From contig CBDBEL010000001.1 in NCBI GenBank assembly GCA_965204415.1, positions 620,001-684,000 of the forward strand: a DNA stretch of 64,000 nt, in the 5' to 3' direction. The notes below the pieces were generated by a model. That model worked only from the letters and a program-made list of their open reading frames with translations, did no database searches and had not been told where the DNA came from. Shown here one piece after another: positions 52,897-62,063 of this stretch. Origin of the DNA: Aldehydirespirator sp965204415 (lineage in GTDB: Bacteria; Actinomycetota; Acidimicrobiia; Acidimicrobiales; Aldehydirespiratoraceae). Positions within the stretch are counted from its first letter, which is position 1, and every line of letters starts with the position of its first letter. Position numbers and translations under genes: made by a program.

Positions 52897-53102
52897 TCTC
52901 TCCAGGCGCCGCGCATGACCTCGGGGTCGCCCAGATCTGCGGCTGCGAGCTCCTGCATGTGCTCGAACAGTCGCTCCCTCGTCTCGCGGTCGCAGAATTC
53001 GCGCAGCGCCGTGTTCACGGTCTCCTTGATCGTCGCTCCATCCAGCATCGCCCGGGCCCGCTCCAGGGCATGGTCGTCCACATCGACGAGACGCTTCGTC
53101 AT
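52893..53102 (-). CDS. vapB: VapB-type antitoxin
   Basis: This 69-residue protein has the N-terminal ribbon-helix-helix pattern MTKRLVDVDDHALERARAML...TIKETVNTALREF seen in VapB antitoxins. ATG 53102 gives the standard N-terminus; an in-frame ATG at 53129 would add nine residues. The upstream DNA holds several ATATATC/GATATAT half-sites (53110-53160), a likely autoregulatory operator. Confidence 0.85.
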   Translation of the reverse strand: MTKRLVDVDDHALERARAMLDGATIKETVNTALREFCDRETRERLFEHMQELAAADLGDPEVMRGAWRE

Positions 53103-53232
53103 GCCGTCAATATATATCCGATTGGCCATGACAGATACCTGAGATGGTCAGTCTGATATATGCCAAGTAGTAGGTCTGTCCACGAGCGCTACTCCGGAGC
53201 GGAGTCGGGACGGGGTGGTGAGAGCCTTAAGG

Positions 53233-55785
53233 TCAGGCTCTCATGCGGGTGGCTTCGGGGTCCCATAGGCAGCCTGACACCAGCTTGGCGGGGCGGCGGG
53301 TTCCGATTATCTCGATCTCGAAGGGGCCCGCCGACTCGGCCAGTTCGGCGGGGACGTAGCCCATGGCCACCGATGCCTCGCTGTGGTGGGCGTAGCCGCC
53401 GGAGGTGACCCAGCCGACCACCTCTCCGTCGTGCCACACCGGTTCGTCGCCGATCACGTCGACGGCGTCGGCGCCGGTGCCGACGTCCACGGTCCAGGTG
53501 ACCAGCCGCAGACCCGTTGACGGGCTGCCGCCGGGCGGACCGGTCTCGCCGTGCTTGGCGGCGAGGGCGTCGCGGCCGATGAAGTCCTTCTCCATGCGGA
53601 CGAAGCGGCCCAGATTGGCCTCGAACGGGTCGTAGTCGGGCCGGTACTCCCGGGCCCAGGACCCGAAGCCCTTCTCCAGGCGCAGCGAGTTCAGGGCGTG
53701 CAGCCCGAACAGTTCCAGCCCATGCGCAGTCCCGACCGACCGCAGCAGGTCGAACACGTAGCGCTGGTACCTCGCCGGCATCCACAGCTCGTAGCCCAGG
53801 TCGCCGGTGAAGCTGATCCGCCCGCACCACACCGGGGCCAGGCCCGCGTTCATCTCGGTGAAGGCCATGAACCGCATCCCGTGGGCAGACACATCTGCGT
53901 CGGCCACCTCGGCGAGCAGCGCCCGCGCCGCCGGACCGGCGATGGCCAGGCCGCACATCTCGGCCCCCAGCGTGCGGTAGCTCGCTGAGCCGTCCGCCGG
54001 CAGGTGGGCGTCGAACCAGCGCTCGTAGTAGCGCTCCGCGATCCCGGAGCCGAACACCACGAACCGCTCGCCGTCGCGCACGTTGCCGGTGACCCCTCCC
54101 GCCGCCGTGCCCGCCGGTCCTTCGGCCCGTCCCGGCGCGGCCGGCAAGCACGCCACCGTCAGGTCGCCGGCCAGGTTGCCGGCCCGGTTGGTCATCGGGG
54201 TCAGCGCCATCCGGCCCGGAATCGGGATCCGTCCGGCCAGGAGCGGGTCGAGCCAACCCCTGGCGCCCGGACCGGACACCAGGAACTTGGCGAAGCCGGT
54301 GGTCTCCATCATCCCCACGCCGGCCCTCACCGCCAGGGTCTCCGCCCGCACCCGGTCCCAGGCGTTGGACCGCCCGAAGGTGACCTCCTCGACCGGCTCC
54401 AGCCCCGGCGCCTGGAACCACAGCGCCGACTCCAGCCCGAAGGCATCGCCCCACACCGCGTTGGCCTCCGCCAGCCGGTCGTGGATGGGCGAAGTCTGCA
54501 CGCCCCGCCCCTCGGGCAGGAACTCGTTGGGGAACGTGATCCGGAACCGGCGCGAGTAGTTCTCCCGCACTTTGGCACTGGTGTAGCCCAGGGTGGCGTA
54601 GTCGCCGAAGCGGGCCACGTCCATGGCCCAGACATCGGCGCCGGGATCTCCCTCGGTGATCCAGTTGGCCACCGACAGACCGACACCACCGCCCTGAGAC
54701 AGCCCGGCCATCACCCCGCAGGCGACCCAGTATCCCGGCAGGCCCCGTACCGGCCCGATCAACGGGTTGCCGTCCGGCGCGAACGTGAACGGCCCGTTCA
54801 CCACCCGCTGGATACCTGCGTTGGCGAACGCGGGGAAGTGGGCGAAGGCCACCTCCAGCGAGTCCGCGATGCGCTCGAGGTCGGGCGGCAGCAGCCTCAT
54901 CGAGAAGTCCCACGGCGTCTGGCGTGGCGACCAGGGCACGCCGCCCTGCTCGTAGGTGCCGAGCAGCATGCCCTCGCCCTCCTGGCGCATGTAGATCTCG
55001 CCGCCGAAGTCGATCACGTGGCGCAGCCGCAGACCGGTCTGCCGGTTGTAGTCGCGCACCTCCTCGAGCGGCTCCGTGACCAGGTACATGTGCTCCATGG
55101 CCAGCACCGGCAGCTTCAGCCCCACCATGCGGCCCACCTCGCGGGCCCACAGGCCCCCGCAGTTCACGACGTGCTCGCAGTCGATCGAGCCCAGGTCCTC
55201 GCCGGTGCCGGTGTCGTACAACAAGACCCGCCAGCCCCCGCCGGCACGCCGCTCGATGGCCCGGGCCCAGCAGTTGCGGTACACCTCGGCGCCCGTCATC
55301 CGGGCCGCTTTGGCGTAGGCGTGGGTCACCCCGGCCGGGTCGACATGGCCCTCGTGGCCGTCGACCAGCGCGCCCACGAAGTACTTGGGGTCGATCAGCG
55401 GCACCAACTCGGCGGCCTCGGCCACCGACACGATCTCGGTCTCCATGCCCAGGTAGCGGCCCCGCGCATGGGTCATCCGCAGCCAGTCGAGCCGTTCGGG
55501 AGTGTCGGCCAGCATCACCCCGCCCGGCATGTGGATGCCGCAGTCCTGGCCCGAGACTCGCTCTATCTCGGCGTACAGCTGCAGCGTGTAGCGCTGGAGG
55601 CGGGCCACATTGGGATCGCCGTTGAGGGTGTGCATGCCCCCCGCGCTGTGCCAGGTGGAGCCGGCCGTGAGCTCGGTGCGCTCCACCAGCACCACGTCGG
55701 TCCAGCCCGCCTTGGTGAGGTGGTAGAGCACGCTGGCCCCGATCACTCCCCCGCCGACCACGACGACCTGCGCGTCGGCCTTCAC
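53233..55785 (-). CDS. FAD-dependent dimethylglycine/sarcosine dehydrogenase-like enzyme with GcvT domain
   Basis: This 850-residue protein has an N-terminal DAO-type FAD domain (VVVVGGGVIGASVLYHL, GxGxxG at 11-16; STWHSAGGMH, where FAD is often covalently held in this family) and a C-terminal aminomethyltransferase (GcvT) domain (from about 430: DAFGLESALWFQ, GLHALNSLRLEKGFGSW) that hands the one-carbon unit to tetrahydrofolate. Expected to demethylate dimethylglycine or sarcosine. GTG 55785 has GGGAG nine bases upstream. Next to a Rieske betaine-type oxygenase. Confidence 0.9.
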   Translation of the reverse strand: MKADAQVVVVGGGVIGASVLYHLTKAGWTDVVLVERTELTAGSTWHSAGGMHTLNGDPNVARLQRYTLQLYAEIERVSGQDCGIHMPGGVMLADTPERLDWLRMTHARGRYLGMETEIVSVAEAAELVPLIDPKYFVGALVDGHEGHVDPAGVTHAYAKAARMTGAEVYRNCWARAIERRAGGGWRVLLYDTGTGEDLGSIDCEHVVNCGGLWAREVGRMVGLKLPVLAMEHMYLVTEPLEEVRDYNRQTGLRLRHVIDFGGEIYMRQEGEGMLLGTYEQGGVPWSPRQTPWDFSMRLLPPDLERIADSLEVAFAHFPAFANAGIQRVVNGPFTFAPDGNPLIGPVRGLPGYWVACGVMAGLSQGGGVGLSVANWITEGDPGADVWAMDVARFGDYATLGYTSAKVRENYSRRFRITFPNEFLPEGRGVQTSPIHDRLAEANAVWGDAFGLESALWFQAPGLEPVEEVTFGRSNAWDRVRAETLAVRAGVGMMETTGFAKFLVSGPGARGWLDPLLAGRIPIPGRMALTPMTNRAGNLAGDLTVACLPAAPGRAEGPAGTAAGGVTGNVRDGERFVVFGSGIAERYYERWFDAHLPADGSASYRTLGAEMCGLAIAGPAARALLAEVADADVSAHGMRFMAFTEMNAGLAPVWCGRISFTGDLGYELWMPARYQRYVFDLLRSVGTAHGLELFGLHALNSLRLEKGFGSWAREYRPDYDPFEANLGRFVRMEKDFIGRDALAAKHGETGPPGGSPSTGLRLVTWTVDVGTGADAVDVIGDEPVWHDGEVVGWVTSGGYAHHSEASVAMGYVPAELAESAGPFEIEIIGTRRPAKLVSGCLWDPEATRMRA

Positions 55786-55816
55786 TCGAGCATCTCCCGG
55801 AGCCGGCGGGCGTCGG

Positions 55817-57094
55817 TCAGCCCGTGCTCGACCAGCGGCGGGCGTCGATGGCGGGCAGGGCGGGATTGCGCCCACAGCCGTAGCGCTCGAAATCGTCGGG
55901 GCCGTCGCCGGGCGGGATCGTGAGACCGCCGTCGAGGGAGTCGGCCGTGAGGCAGTCGGCCACCATGTTCTGGAAGCGGTGCAGCGGCTCCTCGAAGCGG
56001 GGCGACAGCGGACCGGGCGGGGCCGCGCCCAGGGCCAGTCCCCGCTGGGACCGCTCGCATATGTCGATGTCCTCGTTGTTGATCTCGATCCAGAACTTGA
56101 GCGTCTCGGCGATCGCGTCGCCGTAGGGCTCCGCCGGGGTCGAGGCGGGCAGCAGCAGCGTGCAGTGCTCGCGGGTCAGCCCCACCGACAGCGGCTCCAG
56201 ACGCATCACGAAGGCATGGCCGGGCAGCACCGCCAGCGTCAGGTTGGGGAACACGGCCACGAACCGGCCGCTGACCGAGTCGGATTCGCCCAGCCCGGGG
56301 GCGGGCGGCAGCACCATCCAGTCGCCGCGCTCGTCGCTCGACACCGGCGTGGTGGTCTGGCCGCAGTACAGGCCCGGCCCCTGGTAGCGGTAGTGGTCGC
56401 GCACCCGCGACACCCGGGCCAGCTCCGGATGCACCCACCCCAGGTGGTAGTACTCCTGGAAGTTCTCGGTGATCAGCTTCCAGTTGGCGGCAACGTCGAA
56501 GGTGCACTTCTCGTGGACGACCCAGTCGTCGAAGCCGTAGCCGGCCATCCGCTCGGGCAGATCTCCCAGCCACTCGGCCAACGAGGGCGTGTCGTCGTCG
56601 AGGCACGCGAAGACGTTCAGGCCCCAAGACTCGACCCGTACCGGCAGCAGGGCGAGCTCCGCCGGGTCGAAGCCGGGGCGCGGCACCTCGTCGAACAGCG
56701 GGGTCGCCACCAGCGAGCCGTCGAGGGAGTACCCCCAGCGGTGGTAGGGGCAGCGGATCATCCGAGACACGGTGCAGTCGTCCGCCGCCAGTTCCGTCCC
56801 CCGGTGGCGGCACGAGTTGACGAAGCCCCGCAGCACCCCGTCGTGGTCCCGGGTAATCAGCACGGACGTGCCGCCGAGGTCGCGCACCAGCAGGCGCCCC
56901 GGCTCGGCCACCTCGGGTGCGGAGGCCACCGCCACCCAGGCCCGCCCGAACAGGCGCTCCCGCTCCAGCGCGAAGAAGCCACCGTCGGTGTACGCGGTCG
57001 GCGGTAAGCCCGTCGCCTGCTCGAGCGGCCGGCGGGTTCCCGACCAGAAGTCCGCAGACGTGAAGCGCCGGTGGTCAGTCGGCTTCGGCTGCAT
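55817..57094 (-). CDS. Rieske non-heme iron oxygenase, glycine betaine/choline monooxygenase type; C-terminus possibly frameshifted
   Basis: 425 residues as read. Rieske [2Fe-2S] ligands are C94-x-H96 and C114-x2-H117 (SCRHRG, CPYHRWGY); the mononuclear iron site is seen in NFQEYYHLGWVHPEL. Similar enzymes oxidatively demethylate glycine betaine (GbcA/BmoA) with release of formaldehyde. The frame ends PAIDARRWSSTG, but one added base near 55835-55845 would continue as PLVEHGLTDARRLREMLE to a TGA at 55782 that overlaps the dehydrogenase GTG, giving 437 residues. That fits operon style, so a one-base deletion is suspected. Confidence 0.85.
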   Translation of the reverse strand: MQPKPTDHRRFTSADFWSGTRRPLEQATGLPPTAYTDGGFFALERERLFGRAWVAVASAPEVAEPGRLLVRDLGGTSVLITRDHDGVLRGFVNSCRHRGTELAADDCTVSRMIRCPYHRWGYSLDGSLVATPLFDEVPRPGFDPAELALLPVRVESWGLNVFACLDDDTPSLAEWLGDLPERMAGYGFDDWVVHEKCTFDVAANWKLITENFQEYYHLGWVHPELARVSRVRDHYRYQGPGLYCGQTTTPVSSDERGDWMVLPPAPGLGESDSVSGRFVAVFPNLTLAVLPGHAFVMRLEPLSVGLTREHCTLLLPASTPAEPYGDAIAETLKFWIEINNEDIDICERSQRGLALGAAPPGPLSPRFEEPLHRFQNMVADCLTADSLDGGLTIPPGDGPDDFERYGCGRNPALPAIDARRWSSTG

Positions 57095-57151
57095 CGCGGA
57101 ATTACACCACGGGGCCTGCCGCGGCACAACCGATCAGAGATTCCGCCGAGC

Positions 57152-58687
57152 TCAGAAGTCGGTTTCGACTCCGCCTTCGGCTATGCGGCGGTCGGTGAAG
57201 TCGTCCAGCTCGGCCCGTATGTCGTCGGCTAGCGCGGGCGGTTCGTGGGCCGCCAGCAGCTCGCCGACCAGCCGCTCGGCGTGGTCCAGCGCGGTGGGCG
57301 AACCGGCCTCGGCCCAACTCTCGTAGTTGCGCCAGTCCGACACCATCGGCTTGAAGAAGGCGTCCCGGTAGCGGGCCAGCGTGTGGGCCGTGCCGAAGAA
57401 GTGGCCGCCCGGGCCGACCTCGGCGATGGCGTCCACTGCCAGCGAGTCGGTGTCGGTGGCCAGCGGCTCCAGGAACGCCCCGACCATGCCGAGCATGTCG
57501 GCATCGATCACCATCTTCTCAAAGCACGCCTGCAAGCCGCCCTCCATCCAGCCCGCGCCGTGCATCACCATGTGGGCGCCGCCCATGACCGTCGCCCACA
57601 GCGAGAACACGCTCTCGTAGGCGGCCTGGGCGTCCACCGCGTTGGCCGCGCACGCGTTGGAGGACCGGTACGGGATGCCGTAGCGCCGGGCGAGCTGGCC
57701 CCCTAGCAGCACGGCCTTCATGTACTCGGGGGTGCCGAAGGCGGGCGCGCCCGACTGCATGTCGACGTTGGAGGTGAATCCGCCGTAGATCACCGGCGAG
57801 CCCTTCCGCACCAGCTGGCAGAAGGCGATCCCGGCCAGGGCCTCGGCGTTCTGCTGCACCACCGCGCCGGCCACCGTCACCGGCGCCATCGCCCCGGCCA
57901 GGGTGAACGGCGTCACCACCACCACCTGGTTGCGGGCCGAGTACTGCAGGATCCCCTCCAGCATGGGCGTGTCGAGCCGCAGGGGCGAGCTGCAGTTGAT
58001 GACCGTGAAGATCGACGGCTCAGCATCGAGTTGCTCGTGGCTGACGCCCCGCACGATCCGCACCATCTCCAGGCAGTCCTGGTTGCGCTGGGCGCCCAGG
58101 GAGTAGCAGTGAAGGGCTTTGCGCGACAGCGTCAGAAGGTCGCGGGTGGTCACGAGATGGCGGACCGAGGAGTGGACATCGACGGGCTCGACCGGGTAGC
58201 CGCCGTGCATCGCCACCGCGTTGAGAGTCTCGCTCAGCATGACCAGCCGGCGGAAGTCCTCGCGGTTGCCGGTGCGGCGCCCGCCGGCCCGGTCGGCCAC
58301 GTTCGGGGGGCTGGCCACCGCGGCGAACGCAATGCTGCGCCCGCCCATGGGCAGGTGCCGGGCCGGGTCGGGGGCATGCAGAACGAACTCGGAGGGCGCG
58401 GCGGCTACCAATTCGGTGACCATCTCCGGGTCGAAACGGACCCGGTCCCCGTCCACATCGGCCCCTGCCTCGGCCCACATCTGCCGGGCGGCGGGATGCA
58501 GGAAGTCCATGCCTGTGTCGCGCAGCACCGTCAGCGACGCCTTGTGGATGGCCTCCAGCTCGTCGTCGCTCACCGCCGGCGTCGGCTCGAAGCGGCGCTC
58601 ATGCCGCCGCCAGGGTGGCTGAACCGGCCCAGTCGGCCGCTCGACGGCTGTCTGTCGCGGTCTTCGACGCCGACGCTCGCTGCTCAT
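57152..58687 (-). CDS. Second MttB-like corrinoid methyltransferase without pyrrolysine
   Basis: This 511-residue member of COG5598 is clearly homologous to the protein at 21001-22533 (shared blocks such as INCSSPLRLDTPMLEG, TPFTLAGAMAPVTVAGA, and FFGTAHTLARYRDAFF). No in-frame TAG. No corrinoid protein is encoded next to it, so it would have to use the carrier at 16 kb or another. The Arg-rich N-terminus resembles its paralogue. It groups with betaine-type demethylation genes on the same strand. Confidence 0.92.
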   Translation of the reverse strand: MSSERRRRRPRQTAVERPTGPVQPPWRRHERRFEPTPAVSDDELEAIHKASLTVLRDTGMDFLHPAARQMWAEAGADVDGDRVRFDPEMVTELVAAAPSEFVLHAPDPARHLPMGGRSIAFAAVASPPNVADRAGGRRTGNREDFRRLVMLSETLNAVAMHGGYPVEPVDVHSSVRHLVTTRDLLTLSRKALHCYSLGAQRNQDCLEMVRIVRGVSHEQLDAEPSIFTVINCSSPLRLDTPMLEGILQYSARNQVVVVTPFTLAGAMAPVTVAGAVVQQNAEALAGIAFCQLVRKGSPVIYGGFTSNVDMQSGAPAFGTPEYMKAVLLGGQLARRYGIPYRSSNACAANAVDAQAAYESVFSLWATVMGGAHMVMHGAGWMEGGLQACFEKMVIDADMLGMVGAFLEPLATDTDSLAVDAIAEVGPGGHFFGTAHTLARYRDAFFKPMVSDWRNYESWAEAGSPTALDHAERLVGELLAAHEPPALADDIRAELDDFTDRRIAEGGVETDF

Positions 58688-58861
58688 TCTCGCAGGCTAG
58701 TGCGCGGTACGGCAGCCATCACACCGATGCACCTGCATCGTTGTCAGTCAATTTCAGATGATGAAACCACAGACCGGTCTTGCGGTGCCGGCAGCCGCAT
58801 CGAGACTTCTCACGGCGTCTGGGCCTGCGATCAGGCCGCTCAGACAGCAGACTGGACACCG

Positions 58862-59902
58862 ATGACCGACACATCGGAGATGCTGGAGATCGCGTCGATC
58901 GATCCGGACGCCGTCCAAAGCGTCTACGAGGAGCGCGGCTGGGGCGACGGCCTTCCCCTGATCGCCCCGACCCCCGAGCGGGTCGACGCCATGCTGGCCG
59001 CAAGCGACCGCGACCCCGAGGACCTGATCGCGGTGCTGCCTCCCCGTTCGGGCATGGCCACCCGGAGGATCATCGCGGTGAACGCGGTCCTGGCCGGCTG
59101 CCGACCGGAGCACCTGAAGGTGCTCGTCGCCGCGGTGCGGGCCCTGGCCCGGCCCGAGGTCAACCTGCGGGGTGTCAACGCCACCACCCATCCGGTCGCG
59201 CCCCTGCTGGTGGTGCACGGCGAGGTTGCCCGCACCGCGGGCTACAACTCGGGTCTCGGCGCCTTCGGCCCGGGCAACGTGGCCAACGCGGCCACCGGAA
59301 GGGCGCTGCGCCTGGTCCTGCTTCACGTCGCCGGTGCGGTCCCCGGCGCCGGCGACGCCTCCACCCAGGGCGGCCCGGCCAAGTACGCCTACTGCGTGGC
59401 CGAGAACCTCGACGAGTCGCCGTGGGGCGGCTACGCGGCCAGTGTCGGGGTGGACGCGCCGTCGGCGGTGACCGTGCACTGCGGGGAGGCGCCCCACAAT
59501 GTGCACGACATGGAATCAAGCCACCCGGAGCCGATTCTCGACAAGGTGGCGTCGACCATGACGACGCTGGGCTCGAACAATGCCCCCGTCAGCAGCGGCG
59601 AGTTCTTCGTGATGCTGTGCCCCGAGCATGCCGCTGCCTGCGCGGCCGCGGGCTGGACACGCGGCCATGTGGCTTCCTATCTCTACGAGCGGGCCCGGAT
59701 GAGGGCCGGCGACCTCCGGGGCGCGTTCTCGCTCCGTGCGTGGGCGCCCTGGCAGGAGGCCGTACCCGACGACGATCCCATGCCGATCACCGAGCATCCC
59801 GAGAACATCAAGGTCATGGTGGTCGGAGGGCCGGGCAAGCACAGCTCGGTCATCCCCAGCTGGGGGATGACCCGCAGCGCCACTGTGCCGGTCGGGTCGT
59901 AG
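58862..59902 (+). CDS. Conserved protein encoded upstream of the UGSC selenoprotein, function unknown
   Basis: 346 residues, no signal peptide. Visible blocks: YEERGWGDGLPLIAPTPERV at the N-terminus, TRRIIAVNAVLAGCRPEHL, GPGNVANAATGRALRLVL, and VVGGPGKHSSVIPSWG at the end. Several conserved Cys/His (TVHCGEAPHNVHDMESSHPE) could bind metal or a thiol partner. The next gene starts 22 bp downstream, so the two probably form one unit; association with UGSC proteins is the only clue. Divergent from the MttB-like gene across 174 bp with no ORF. Confidence 0.7.
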   Translation: MTDTSEMLEIASIDPDAVQSVYEERGWGDGLPLIAPTPERVDAMLAASDRDPEDLIAVLPPRSGMATRRIIAVNAVLAGCRPEHLKVLVAAVRALARPEVNLRGVNATTHPVAPLLVVHGEVARTAGYNSGLGAFGPGNVANAATGRALRLVLLHVAGAVPGAGDASTQGGPAKYAYCVAENLDESPWGGYAASVGVDAPSAVTVHCGEAPHNVHDMESSHPEPILDKVASTMTTLGSNNAPVSSGEFFVMLCPEHAAACAAAGWTRGHVASYLYERARMRAGDLRGAFSLRAWAPWQEAVPDDDPMPITEHPENIKVMVVGGPGKHSSVIPSWGMTRSATVPVGS

Positions 59903-59924
59903 ACGCGAGGAGGGAAGCACCCCG

Positions 59925-60443
59925 ATGAAGATCTATGCCCCCGACGGAGCAGTCGGACCCACGCCCGCCGGCCTCGCCCCGCCGGCTGGTGTCCTGGCCG
60001 GAAAGCGGATCGGGATACTCGACAACTCGAAGCCGAATGCGGGCCTCCTGCTGGGCCGCATGGCCGATCGGCTGGCCGCCCGCACCGGGGCAACCGTCTC
60101 CGTGGTCGAACGCAAGAACGGCGCTCTGCCCGCTCCCGACGACACCCTCGCCCGGCTGGCCGACGCCGAGGTGGTTCTCACCGGCTCAGCCGATTGAGGC
60201 AGTTGCACGTCGTGGAGTGTCCACGACTCCGTCAGCCTCGAGGCCGCCGGCGTCCCGACCGTGCTGGTGGCCACCACCGCCTTTGACGCCCTCGCATCCG
60301 AGGTGGCCGTCACCCTGGGAATGCCCGACGTGCGGATCGTGGCCGTCGAGCATCCGCTGGGAGGCGCGGGCAAGGCCGCCGTCATCGACCGGGCAGACGC
60401 CGCCGTCGAGCAGGCGCTGCGCCTCCTGACCGGACCCGCATGA
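59925..60443 (+). CDS. UGSC family selenoprotein (in-frame TGA read as selenocysteine)
   Basis: A 172-residue product if TGA at 60195-60197 is read as Sec (U91). The frame is unbroken before and after; the motif is Ser-Ala-Asp-Sec-Gly-Ser-Cys, the U-G-S-C signature that names this family. The N-terminal half has KRIGILDNSKPNAGLLLGRM and the second half ends with IVAVEHPLGGAGKAAVIDRA, both fitting a Rossmann-like fold. A hairpin 11 bases after the TGA fits a bacterial SECIS. As two ORFs, neither piece makes a complete domain. The biochemical function is unknown. Requires selA/selB/selC elsewhere; none is in the window. Confidence 0.85.
60209..60227 (+). promoter_or_regulatory. Bacterial SECIS-like hairpin
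   Basis: Perfect 7-bp stem GTCGTGG (60209-60215) and CCACGAC (60221-60227) with loop AGTGT. The loop begins 18 bases after the TGA and has G at its second position. Known bacterial SECIS elements lie directly downstream of the UGA within the coding region and carry a G in the first two loop bases, so position and loop fit. Confidence 0.7.
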
Positions 60444-60557
60444 CCGGCGCCGCGTAGGCGGGGCCCGCTTCACAACCGGCCGGTTCTGCCCTACAGTCGG
60501 TGCCCGTCACGCGAGCCCGCCGACCGGGCTCCACAACCAACAGGAGGACCTGCTCTC

Positions 60558-60953
60558 ATGTCGACATTGGCCAGCGACCTGGTGATCGAGTTGGAAAACA
60601 AACCGGGGGCGCTGGCCAAAGTGGCAACCGCCATCAGCGACGCAGGCGTCAACATCGCGGCAGCCACATGCATGGGCAACGGCCACACCGCTGAGCTGCA
60701 CATCCTCGTGCCTCACAGCGAGCCCGTCTACCGGGCGCTGGCCAACACTCACGGCCCGAGCGTCACCCGGGAGCGAGAGGTCGTGGTGGTGCAGGCCCAG
60801 GACCGTCCCGGCGAGCTGGCCGAGTTGGCCACCAAGGTCTCCGACGCCGGCGTCAACCTCGACCTCGTGTATGTGGCCACCAACTCCAGGGTGGTGCTCG
60901 GCTCCGAGAACATCGAAGCCCTCAAGGAAGCCCTCGACGGCTTCGCCCTGTAG
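60558..60953 (+). CDS. Tandem ACT domain protein
   Basis: This 131-residue protein has two ACT domains: LVIELENKPGALAKVATAIS and VVVQAQDRPGELAELATKVS begin the two repeats. ACT domains bind amino acids or small ligands and regulate enzymes. AGGAGG precedes the ATG. It follows the selenoprotein by 114 bp on the same strand. Target unknown. Confidence 0.85.
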   Translation: MSTLASDLVIELENKPGALAKVATAISDAGVNIAAATCMGNGHTAELHILVPHSEPVYRALANTHGPSVTREREVVVVQAQDRPGELAELATKVSDAGVNLDLVYVATNSRVVLGSENIEALKEALDGFAL

Positions 60954-60977
60954 AGGCGGAGCGGAGCCCGAGCCAGC

Positions 60978-61991
60978 TCAAGTCGCCGCGGACAGACTCG
61001 GCGCGGGACGCACGAGCGCCCGCCACAGCGACCGGTAGTCGGGCCACACCGCCTCTGCGGGCAGGTAGCCGTCCTGCTCCAGGGCCTGCTGCAGCCGGGG
61101 CAGGTTTCGGGCCGGCACGCCCGAGTCCACATGGTGGGCCAGGTGGTAGCCCACGTTGTAGGGCACCAGGAACAGGCGGGCCGCCCAGTTCTGGCGCACA
61201 TGGTGGGTGGTGTTGCGACGGTCAGGCGTGCGGGTCATGCCGCCATGCTCCGCGATCACCCGCAGCCGGTTGGCCACCTGGTAGTAGCTGAAGTACGGCA
61301 GAGCCCACAGGACCAGATACAGCCACGGGTGCCCCGCCGCCCAGAACGCGGCCAGCACCAGGGCCTGGCCAGCGAAGAACCGCAGGCTGAGCAGTAGGAA
61401 CGGCGCCTTGACCAGGCCGGTGAAGCGGGGCTTGACGATCCGGAAGCCCGACACGCCGAACAGGTCCCGCAATAGCTTGCGGCGCATGGACGCCCTCGAC
61501 ACCGGGTAGAGGGAATAGAGCAGGAAGTCGGGCTCCTTGGGTCCGAACTCGTCGCGGTGGTGGTTGGCGTGGCCCCGCCGGTAGTGGTGGGTGCCGGTGC
61601 CGAAGGGCAGCCACCCCAGGATGTTCACGCCCACGACGTCGTTCACGAGGCGGTTGGAGAACAGCAGGCGGTGGGCCGCCTCATGGTGCAGGATGAACAT
61701 TCTCAGCATCACGACGCCCATGACCGGCACCGCTACGGCGGTGGCCAGCCAGTGATCGACGGCTATGGCCGCCGCGACCACCGCCACCGCCGCGGCGAGC
61801 GTCGCCAGCACGGTCACGGCGTTGATTGCGTCGGGGATCCGGCGCAGCTCGGCCCGGAACTCGGGCCGGGGCCGACCGTCGGGCCGCAGACGGGGCGAGC
61901 CTTCGAAGGAGGGCAGGTCGCCGCGGGCCATGCCTCCGGTCATGGTCGCCACCAACTCGTCGTGGGACAGAGCACTTCCGGCCTCGGTCAT
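60978..61991 (-). CDS. Membrane fatty acid desaturase
   Basis: This 337-residue integral membrane di-iron desaturase has three histidine boxes: HHEAAH, HHYRRGHANHH, and YHLAHHVDSG. Four or more hydrophobic segments flank them. It introduces a double bond in acyl chains, probably for membrane fluidity. ATG 61991 with a GGGGG stretch upstream is preferred to GTG 62000. Confidence 0.88.
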   Translation of the reverse strand: MTEAGSALSHDELVATMTGGMARGDLPSFEGSPRLRPDGRPRPEFRAELRRIPDAINAVTVLATLAAAVAVVAAAIAVDHWLATAVAVPVMGVVMLRMFILHHEAAHRLLFSNRLVNDVVGVNILGWLPFGTGTHHYRRGHANHHRDEFGPKEPDFLLYSLYPVSRASMRRKLLRDLFGVSGFRIVKPRFTGLVKAPFLLLSLRFFAGQALVLAAFWAAGHPWLYLVLWALPYFSYYQVANRLRVIAEHGGMTRTPDRRNTTHHVRQNWAARLFLVPYNVGYHLAHHVDSGVPARNLPRLQQALEQDGYLPAEAVWPDYRSLWRALVRPAPSLSAAT

Positions 61992-62063
61992 CGCCCCCAC
62001 ACTACGGCATTCTCCCGCCCGAAGCGGCCTGGGCCAAGCCTGTCACCGGCGGCCCGCAGCGGT

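Noticed and set aside
60195..60197. TGA as a true stop making the gene a pseudogene
   Set aside because: The codon falls exactly at U of a U-G-S-C motif, the frame stays open for 82 further codons, and a SECIS-like hairpin follows.
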